Position numbers and translations under genes: made by a program. The notes under the pieces were generated by a model that saw only the letters and a program-made list of their open reading frames with translations, was not told the origin of the DNA and did no database searches. A DNA stretch of 64,000 nt from Dendrophyllia cribrosa (lineage: Eukaryota; Cnidaria; Anthozoa; Scleractinia; Dendrophylliidae). The stretch is taken from contig JAJLRJ010000009.1 in NCBI GenBank assembly GCA_024195265.1, positions 10,009,291 to 10,073,290 of the forward strand. The letters are read 5' to 3'. Shown here piece after piece: positions 56,500-64,000 of the stretch (position 1 is its first letter; every line of letters begins with the position of its first letter).

Positions 56500-57840
56500 C
56501 TTTACCATCAAGTTTATTAAAAAGTTTGGTAAATGTCGTTTGAGACGTAAAGGTCTGAGCCCTCGCAAGACAATGGACACGATCGTTTTCAATTCGATAT
56601 TAGGAGACTTTTGTTGCTCTCTTAATTCTAATGCATTCCATGTTCCCGATCCGCTTAGAAGCCCGCCATTTTGGGGGAAAATGACTTTAATATCTCGCCT
56701 GTATTTGTCTGCAAATATGTAAAGCTAAACCAATTGAATGGTCACGTCGGCCAAACGTTGGTTGTGACGTACATACACTTATCATAACCTTTTTTCGTTT
56801 TTGGTCCTCAACACCTTCACCAAGGGGAGGAACTTCAATTTGGTCACTATGAAATCATGAAACACTAACAAAACTATATGTTGTCATTTCCACGCACCAA
56901 AAATGTTCCTGATACACATAGTCAATAGAGAGGATCTAGCAACAATAATATGAATTAAAGAAGTAGTCTGTTTTTGGAATGATCAGAATATGTCCCAAAA
57001 AATGGTACTCTAACACTGGGCCTTACCTAAGAGATCACGTCACAAAATGCTCACCCAGGTGATGACGCCACAATATCGAGATTAACATAAAAAAATGCCA
57101 CCCTTTTTATATGTGTGTAGCGATTTCAATGATTAGATCAGGCGAATTGGATGTTACGATTTTTTGGCACATTTAGAGCCTTTGGGTTTACAGCCTTTAT
57201 TGGAGCGATTGTTCAGGTGTTTAACGATTGACCATTTAATCGTTCTTTTTTTATGGCATAGCTTATAGGTATCTTTTTCACTAGTCATGAGAAGTTTAAA
57301 ATACTGAATGATACATAATCACCCCCTCTGCATGTGATAAAGAAAGGGATTTAGGCCTTCAAAATTATGAGCAAAAAATTAAAAGAAAATGCGAAGTTAA
57401 ATAGAAAAAATTGGTGGAAAGTGAGGGGGAATACATGTACAGTAATTAAAAAATGACGAAAGGTAAAGAAAATGCAGTGCATCCTCGCTCACAATTATTT
57501 ATAACACAATATAATGCTTGCATATTTGCTATTTACTTAAAGCGACACTGTCCCTCCGAAATACAAACGTTCGCTTACTTTATTTTCATCAGTTTCACCA
57601 AACTGCCACGGCGACTATACAACTTAATTAAACAGAAAGGTTTTATAGAACAAAACAGAAGCAATAATTTGGAGGTTAAGCGTGCCTGATTGCAAGGATG
57701 AAATTGGATTACCGTTTATCAAATTTGATTTCTTTACAAGCGGTTAAGAAATCAAAATTGTCATTTTTATGGAATTTTGACATTTTTAAGCCGTCGTTTT
57801 GTCTCATTGGTTAATATTTTTTGCTTTCATCACTTTTGGG
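56500..57840. other. Downstream of the gene, no further gene recognised
   Basis: Contains the likely 3' UTR of the channel gene in its first part. 57453-57689 is a chance frame. Confidence 0.35.
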
Positions 57841-57845
57841 CTCAT

Positions 57846-57942
57846 CCTCGGTGTAAAAACCTGCCAACAATACTGAAACAATAGACTTCAAGAAAACAAA
57901 GGTAGAGAACAAAGAAAAAAGTCAGGTTTTTACACCGAGGTA
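57846..57942. repeat. Short hairpin CCTCGGTGTAAAAACCTG
   Basis: cctcggtgtaaaaacctg is mirrored by caggtttttacaccgagg. Loop about 60 nt. Confidence 0.9.
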
Positions 57943-58066
57943 AGCCCCACTTTTGGCGATTTTTCCTACCTGTTTCAAGATAATAAAGCAAGCCGGTAAA
58001 AGCACGCCCCTGGCCATAATCATAAAAGCACGATATATCAGCCGATACAGTATCCCTTTAATTTAA

Positions 58067-58663
58067 GGTGGCTCCATATAGTTTTTTGGCGCGCGAGGCA
58101 TGGGCACGAAAATAGCGCGAGCGCGCGTTTGTTTATTTGGATGACGTCACGAAAATAAAGCGGTTTTTACGGTAACTAAAATGTTTATTGCAAGCATTCC
58201 ACACGGTGAATTTTTATAAAAATTTACAAATTGGTAGGATTTTTTGTTCTCGATCACAAATAAAAGACAACAATTTTTGTACATACACAAACTCAATAAA
58301 CGTAAAAAACGAAAAGTGAGTAAATTGCCCAAAGTTATGTACCGATTTTTTATGGCTTTGTTAGATAAGGCTTACTGAATGTTTCTTTTGTTGCACCAAA
58401 AATCGTGCATATTTACCGTGTAAAAACCGAGAAAATCCATTGAGAGGTTTGCTAGCCTTGAACAACCAGCCCAACAACTCAAACATTAGTTGCCATGGTA
58501 ACGAGACAAGACTGCCAAATTAGACTTCTCCGTAAACGAGGAAGCCCAAGCTACGTTTATATGTATATTATGCCCAGTATCGCGAAACGAAACTCTCGAA
58601 AGACAGCAATAAGGTCGTGTATATTTTATTTGGAAGACTGGTCAATAACTATATGGAGCCACC
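58067..58663. mobile_element. TAA-flanked element with GGTGGCTCCATATAGTT ends
   Basis: The ends ggtggctccatatagtt and aactatatggagccacc are inverted, with TAA at both sides (58064-58066, 58664-58666). A 3-bp TWA duplication is typical of PIF/Harbinger elements (known). The 597-bp body is non-coding. Confidence 0.85.
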
Positions 58664-58953
58664 TAAAGTTAAACTAAAGAGTGTTAAAATGACAAAAGCA
58701 AATACAAATGTAATAATCTCAAAACGATTTTATCAAAAAAATTGAACGCTAAAAGATTTTTAAAAAAACATTTTAAAACTTTAAAACCGACGACGTTTAG
58801 ACGCCACTTAACGTCATTATCAAGTCAAAAAAGGTAAAATTGAAACAAGAATATACATAAGGTAAAATAATAGAGCGTAAATTAAGGAAAACAACAGATA
58901 CCGCGCAGCTCTTACCGAAAACAAGCCCCCGATAGTCAACACGCAATGCGTTG

Positions 58954-59099
58954 TATATGTTGTGGTGCAATTTTATCCTTGGTGCAAATTTATTTTCCTT
59001 TGTTTAAAACTCATTATCATACATTATCGTACATTACCATACCCCAAAACAAAGGAAAATAAACTTTGCACCACGGACAAAATTGCACCACAACATATA
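58954..59099. mobile_element. Hairpin MITE TATATGTTGTGGTGCAATTT (copy 1)
   Basis: tatatgttgtggtgcaattt and tgcaaatttattttcctttg are mirrored by caaaggaaaataaactttgc and aaattgcaccacaacatata. A diverged second copy lies at 62271-62418. Here it sits just upstream of the GIY-YIG region inside the Penelope-like remnant. Confidence 0.9.
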
Positions 59100-59348
59100 T
59101 TTATATTTGAATGTAATTTGTGTAATGCAAATTATGTCGGGTATACTGCCCGACACTTACATCAACGCATTAGCGAGCATCGCTATTTTGCCGTCAGGAA
59201 ACATCTTGCAACGCAACATGGATTGCATGGAAAAGCACCGATTGACCATCTTTTTAAAGTACTAAAGAAATGCAGAAGCAAGTTCGATTGCCTAATTTAT
59301 GAAATGTTGTTTATAAAAGACTCTATTCGCGCAAAACTGTTTATTTGA
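59095..59348 (+). pseudogene. GIY-YIG endonuclease domain of a Penelope-like element (fragment)
   Basis: The frame reads HIFIFECNLCNANYVGYTAR then HLHQRISEHR, the GIY-YIG core of Penelope-like elements, with C-x2-C, NYVGYT and R..R..EH residues. It continues to KVLKKCRSKFDCLIYEMLFI and DSIRAKLF. The usual LRPxLNxQ segment before DSIRAK is missing, and the upstream reverse transcriptase is absent. The domain cuts DNA during target-primed integration. Codons before 59095 come from the inserted hairpin. Confidence 0.8.
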
Positions 59349-59682
59349 CACTTTTTTACTTTTTTAATTAGAATTGTATATTATTTAGTTTCATTTTTTA
59401 CCTTTGTAATTATACCCATATGATCGCCAAATATTTCTGCATTGTTTTACCTCATATATATTCTTATTTCAATTTTACCTTTATTGACTTGATAATGACG
59501 TGACTTTAAGCGTCGAAACGTCGTCGGTTTTTAAAGTTTTAAAATGTTTTTTAAAAATATTTTACAGTTCATTTTTATGATAAAATCGTTATCCAAATCT
59601 CTCCTTTTACAATGAGCTCAAAGTTGTAAACAATTTAAAGTGGCGAGGAAGTCTAAAAGAAACTACAAAGCTTATGAACTAA

Positions 59683-59846
59683 GGGCCTGGTCGCACTACA
59701 GTCAAAAACAAAAATTAGCCCGTGAAAAATGACATAAAAACAAAAACATCCCACAAAAAGCGTGTCCCACCGGAGCGGTTTCTTTTGTTTTCCTCGATTT
59801 TTGCACGTGCTAATTTTTGTTTTTGACTGTAGTGCGACCAGGCCCT
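59683..59846. mobile_element. Hairpin MITE GGGCCTGGTCGCAC (copy 2)
   Basis: Very similar to 43506-43672; both arms intact, with the same central accggagcggtttctttt segment. Confidence 0.92.
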
Positions 59847-60144
59847 AAGTTACACCTACTAAGGCGATAACACATCGATCAATTCCAGCATTGTCTGCGC
59901 TGCCCTGTCAATCTGGACTGTCAGTCCCTGGACAGATAGTCAGTCAGTCAATCTGCCCGGTCACTCGGAATAAAATGAACAATCCAGGCTTGTGGAAAAT
60001 AAATAAATAAATGCACATTATGAAATAAACAAACATATGTATATCACCTTATAAAGGAATATTAAAAAAAACCGTGATTATATCGATATTTGTGCAGTCA
60101 GTACGTTTTTTCGGTAAAAATATGCTCCATCCACGAAGTGTCTC

Positions 60145-60445
60145 AAAAGTTGTAATATTTAACAACTATTCACCGAAGTGGAGGTGGGTAGTGGTGGGTA
60201 GTGGTGGCGAGGTAAATATCCACTACTACCCACCTACACTGAGGTGAATAGTTGTTTTAGTATATACTGAAACAGTGAGATAATGTAACGAAAATGATGC
60301 TTTTTAACTCATTTATTCCTGTCAACGATTACAATTTTCGCGCGCAAATAGCTGGGAGGTGAATAGCACTTGCTATTCCGAGTTTCAGTAGCCAATCAGA
60401 GCGTGCCAACAATGCTATCCACTGTTTCAGTATATACTAAATATA
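60145..60445. repeat. AACAACTATTCACC palindromic repeat
   Basis: aacaactattcaccgaagtg then gaggtgggtagtgg is mirrored by ccactactacccacct and cactgaggtgaatagttgtt. A tagtatatactgaaacagtg phrase follows and recurs mirrored near 60418-60438. Confidence 0.8.
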
Positions 60446-61500
60446 GATAGGCTTAGCCTAACAGCCGAGCTCTCTGAACAGAGAGCTGATGATAAGCTTA
60501 ACTAATGTGAAAGGTCGGAAGCACAAGAATTAAGATTGACGACCGGGCTATTTTTTAATTTTAACAATTCTCAAGAACAGTATTACGCGACCGTCTGCAC
60601 AGTACATTTTGACCGTACAAAAGCTCACAAAAACAACTTTTTCTCCGTCTGGAATAACTAGTATGACTAATTGCCGAATAAAATACATCTGTTGTGTATT
60701 GAAAATTGCCCGAAAAAACTGATTTGGAAATCAAACTTGCAAAAAATACAAAGACATCTTTTCATGAGGCGACGCGAGTGAACTTAAAACTATAAAATCC
60801 AAGTTTTGTTTTGTTTACATAAAATCGCTTTTTAACCTATGTTATGAATGAACAAACAGATAACAATGGACAGCAAAATGTTCTTTTGAAAAATTTTATT
60901 CAAATATCCCTTAGTTTATGTTTAAAATCAAAACGCGTACCATTAGCGCATCGAGTAGCTGTCCTCGATGAAATTCAAGATATCAATACGACTGAATTTG
61001 AGCACGTTTTATAAACATTTCTCCAAAACTGACGAGAACACAAAGAAAAAGTCAATCACAAATTGATATCAACATAAATTCCCATTGAAAATGTTATTTG
61101 TTTTACCTTTAAGTCCGCCCTCGGCTGTTTGGAAATTCCTTTTAAACTCTGCTTCTTCGGTTCTGACTTTTGAAGAAGAAATATCGCCCCGCATTGATAA
61201 AAACGTATGAAGTCCCTCGATGCAAGATTTTATCCCTTAAAGTTCTTCTTTTTCCACTAAAGCGGCTTCCGAGTATTCTTTAAAGCTTTCTCTTTCCATT
61301 TTGAATATTTTAAATGTGTGTTATTACTCCGATAAGACCTGATAAGACGAAATTTAAACGGTTTTGAAACCGAGCACTTGCGCGGCGTCGTACGCGCCCT
61401 CGACCTAACCCCGCGCGACGTCGTACGCGACCGTGATCTAACCCTGCACGACGTCGTACGCGCCCGTGAAACATTCCGCTAGCCATGACCATGAAAAATG
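60440..61500. mobile_element. Family A element, copy 2
   Basis: Collinear with 2880-3880 (same orientation, tens of substitutions and small gaps) and, in its last third, with 46000-46458 in reverse. Confidence 0.65.
61376..61478. repeat. GC-rich minisatellite, ~34-bp unit
   Basis: Three units of gcgcgacgtcgtacgcgaccgtgatctaacc type. The minus frame 61310-61558 reads a repeated GRVRRRAGL because of it and is not a gene. Confidence 0.85.
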
Positions 61501-61572
61501 ACAACGTGTTTTGGGTACCCTGATACCTTAAAGAACACACTGGTGTATGGTTTACCAATATTGCAAAAGTTC

Positions 61573-62182
61573 TGGGGCCGGATTCACGAAACCCTCCTAA
61601 GTTAAGACAAATATAGGCTAAGAAAGAATGAACAAATATAGGTAAACAAAGAATCTCTTTTGTAGCAATTGACCTTTGGAAAGATCTCCCATCTGACCCA
61701 AAGGATCTAAGTGTATTCCTCTTCTCGAAAAATTTAAAACGTTATCTACTGTCAGAACAACACATATAATTTGTCTCCTCTGATATGTTTTTTCTAATAT
61801 CATATTGTTAAATTATTTCATTGTAAATATTTTCACTTGTTCTTATCCTTTCACCTGATGTAAATGTTTAACATACTATAGCTGGGGGCTAACTAGAAAA
61901 CTCACCCGTTAATTTAGCTCCCAGCCTCAAAATTATATTAACTATTGAGATTATCAGTATTTAGTTAATAAAATGTGTATAGGTATTTTTATAATTTAGT
62001 TGTAAAAAAAATAATGAGTAAATAAAGTATTGTATTGTATTGTATTGTATCCTAAGTATATTGTTTCTTAACAATAGCCTATTGTTGGAATGACAATGGA
62101 CTATTGTTAAGAAACGATACTTAGGATATGTCTTAACTTAGGAGATGTCTTAACTTAGGAGGGTTTTGTGATTCCGGCCCCT
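61573..62182. mobile_element. Palindromic MITE GGGGCCGGATTCACGAA (copy 2), interrupted
   Basis: The left piece ggggccggattcacgaaacc continues to ttaagaca at about 61609. The rest resumes at tcctaagtat near 62050 and ends aggagggttttgtgattccg then gcccc. Intact relative: 9073-9219. Confidence 0.88.
61612..62050 (+). mobile_element. 3' end of a non-LTR retrotransposon inserted in the MITE
   Basis: The insert reads VAIDLWKDLPSDPKDLSVFL then FSKNLKRYLLSEQHI and a stop near 61771. This resembles the C-terminal end of LINE ORF2 proteins (WNxLPxxxRxxxSLxxFKxxLKxxLL). A 3' UTR follows, ending in (TATTG)n at 62028-62050, the usual 3' tail of CR1/RTE-type elements. 5'-truncated. Confidence 0.8.
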
Positions 62183-62270
62183 GATGAAGATCTGGCCGAT
62201 TATCCTCCCCATATTTTTTTTTAAGCCTGAAATATAATTGCAAATATAACAGGATGTGCGAACAGTTTCT

Positions 62271-62418
62271 TTGTATATGTTGTAGTTCAATTTTATCCTT
62301 GGTTCAATTTCTATTTTTCATTGTTCTTTAGTATGCTAATATATGATAATGAATATAAAACAAAGGAAAATACAAATTGAATCAAGGATAAAATTAAAAT
62401 TGAACTACAACATATACA
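62271..62418. mobile_element. Hairpin MITE TATATGTTGTAGTTCAATTT (copy 2)
   Basis: tgtatatgttgtagttcaat with ccttggttcaattt is mirrored by aaattgaatcaagg and attgaactacaacatataca. Diverged from 58954-59099. Confidence 0.9.
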
Positions 62419-62787
62419 AAGCAAGCTAAACATTAAAAATGCTTTGTATGATAAAAGGTTAGGGAAATAACTTTTTCCCTTTCAATCCCTGCCTTTGAAT
62501 TTTGTGAACGAAATCTTAAAAATAGACCAGTCGTGTGAAACCTATTTATTGGCGGCGTAGCCGACCAGTCAAGGTTTGCCCTCTCGGTTTTCCTTTTTTG
62601 TGTGACACACTAGTGCATCAAAATGTATGCACGCATATTTTAGTTTCACTGGTATAATTAGTTGACACGCGACCTCTTGATCTCGCTCTTGATTTCTCGC
62701 TCTTGATAGAGGCAATCTCTCCATGTTGAGAAGCAGAAAGAAGAATTACAGCGTACAACAAGTACAAGGCAATGGAGGTGTTCATGG

Positions 62788-63227
62788 CCCGGGGGGGGGG
62801 GGGGGGTACTCCCTATAATGGGCTATACGGGGAAGCTCCGCACGAAAGGGGTACCTTTTTGAGGCTGGAGGTATATGAAAGGGTAGGGATTTCACGAGTT
62901 GAAGTATGTGAAAGGGTAGGGATTTCACGAAGAATAGGAAATGGTAGCGAAAACACGAGTTGAAGCATAAAAAAGGTAGGGAAAACTGCAATTTAAGTAT
63001 TATAAAAAGGGCCTTTCAAAATATATCAAACAGACGCACACAAAGGGTATATGAAAGGGGTACCACTTTCAACGAAAGGTATATGAAAGGGGTACCATTT
63101 TTAATGAAAGGTATATGAAAGGGGTACCTTTTCTGTCAAAAACAGTATATGAAAGGGTAAGGGTTTGGACCTCGGGGCGGAGCATCCCCGTACAAAACTT
63201 TGTTGAGCACCCCCCCCCCCCCCGGGG
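62788..63227. mobile_element. G-run TIR element (copy 2), 9-bp duplication
   Basis: The left end is cccggggg(n)gtactccc and the right end (n)cccccgggg after a long C run; gggaagctccgc / gcggagcatcccc also pair. Flanks tgttcatgg and ggttcatgg agree at 8 of 9. The interior holds a minisatellite of gtatatgaaaggggtacc units (about 62860-63160). Related to 21524-22361. Confidence 0.85.
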
Positions 63228-63229
63228 GG

Positions 63230-63795
63230 TTCATGGATGGATAGAACCGTTTGATATCGTGTTCGCCGCTTGTTCCGCAAGGTTTGTGTTTTATATAACT
63301 TTCAAATGTTATGTCGGCTACTGTTATTTGAATGACATCGAGTAGTGGCCAGCCAAGTGTTTTACAATCGCTCCGCATTTCGTGCAGTCAATTTCTTTCA
63401 GTCTCTGTAAGGTATATTTGTATTTTTAAGCAACAAGATTAGACATGCCGAAATATTTGGTGTCTTATTAACAAGAACTCTCTGATTTCTTTATAACTTG
63501 ACGAACCTGCACATCACTCGTTGGATTGAAAGCAGGCTTGCAATCGACTCCAAAATATTCACCAGTAATACTTGATAAATATTTGTTTTCTTTAGAATTC
63601 TAGCAAGTTTTTTTTCATTTAAATAGCTCTGCTTTTTTCACAGAACATGAAGTGGACAGCATTATAAGAGCGGCTGCCTGTAAATATCGAGAACTCGCCG
63701 TCAAAACTGAATTTTCGAATTACTTCATATTTGTTTAGTGAAAACCCTTTGGTGACCTATTTGCGAAAATTAGAATCAAACTTTCATTGAAAAGA
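63230..63795. other. No gene recognised
   Basis: No coding or repeat structure could be supported. Confidence 0.35.
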
Positions 63796-63799
63796 CTTC

Positions 63800-63970
63800 C
63801 GGGTAGTCCTGCACTTGTCCAAACGATGTCTGTGATTCGCTAAGAAAACAATAGATTTATCCCGCTGGGATAAGGATTACGGATAGGGGCATTGTTCATG
63901 TGATATATCAATTGTATCGTTCGCCAATCACAGACCGGGCTGGCATCGTTTGGACAGCTACGACCCCGCT
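63800..63970. mobile_element. Palindromic MITE GGGTAGTCCTGCACTTGTCC (copy 2)
   Basis: gggtagtcctgcacttgtcc at the left and cgtttggacagctacgacccc at the right. Inverted relative to 47482-47645, with very similar internal arms. Confidence 0.88.
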
Positions 63971-64000
63971 CAAGACTTTGCGTTTTCGGGAAATCTGCCA

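Larger units (their letters stand above)
58721..59590 (+). mobile_element. Penelope-like element remnant with inverted terminal copies
   Basis: The GIY-YIG frame near the right side is followed by a 3' tail (tgacttgataatgacgt, cgaaacgtcgtcggttttta). The same tail lies inverted at the left edge (58721-58862 versus 59451-59590). Penelope-like elements often carry such pseudo-LTRs in direct or inverted orientation (known). The reverse transcriptase is missing between them, where a hairpin MITE was inserted. Confidence 0.75.

Noticed and set aside
61310..61558. Arginine-rich repeated frame (GRVRRRAGL)
   Set aside because: Produced by a GC-rich minisatellite.

Overview
The window is AT-rich eukaryotic nuclear DNA. 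It carries one split gene with consensus GT..AG introns in a sea of transposon remnants, fold-back (hairpin) MITEs and nested insertions. There is no operon, no Shine-Dalgarno pattern and no dense coding. The best guess for the source is a cnidarian, probably an anthozoan such as a coral or anemone. That guess rests on the mix of repeats (L1-like LINE pieces, a Penelope GIY-YIG remnant, tRNA-headed SINEs, many palindromic MITEs, RecQ-like, PIF1-like and Crypton-like captured fragments) and on the gene family present. It is inference, not proof.

The one well-supported gene lies on the + strand at 38789-56499. Eleven exons can be joined in frame with matching splice phases to give a 525-residue protein. 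It has a signal peptide and an extracellular ligand-binding domain split into two lobes (ionotropic glutamate receptor / periplasmic binding protein type 2 fold). Between the lobes sits a pore whose loop carries the potassium-channel signature TVGYGD, followed by a glutamate-receptor-style M3 ending in SLTSTLTTL. A fourth membrane helix and a short cytoplasmic coiled-coil tail complete it. This is the arrangement of prokaryotic GluR0 and of the rotifer receptor AvGluR1: a ligand-gated channel predicted to pass K+. It is the most interesting item in the window. Its introns hold at least ten fold-back or TIR elements.

Layout. 1-9.2 kb: degenerate L1-like reverse transcriptase, terminal pieces of DNA transposons, minisatellites and MITEs. 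9.9-12.9 kb: a tandemly amplified exon-like module with tRNA-like heads, one of them split by a MITE with a TTAG duplication, then a 0.26-kb tandem duplication. 13-15.8 kb: a TTAA-flanked MITE and a large hairpin. 16-30.5 kb: a mosaic of segmental duplications. A 1.4-kb unit occurs at 16.1-17.5 kb and again at 26.2-30.4 kb, where a 2,778-bp element with a perfect 9-bp target duplication splits it. A roughly 1-kb unit at 18.0-19.1 kb recurs inverted at 23.0-26.0 kb, where a 1,909-bp element with 638-bp inverted repeats and a perfect 7-bp target duplication splits it; that element carries an intact N-terminal PIF1-like helicase domain. 32.4-33.8 kb: a fold-back element whose inverted ends are tandem arrays. 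34.6-35.2 kb: an L1-like ORF1 remnant. 38.8-56.5 kb: the channel gene. 58-64 kb: a TAA-flanked element, a Penelope-like remnant with inverted terminal copies, more MITEs, a LINE 3' end inserted in a MITE, and a G-run element with a 9-bp target duplication.

No rRNA, functional tRNA or CRISPR array was seen. Most short open frames in the window are chance frames or mirror frames of repeats.
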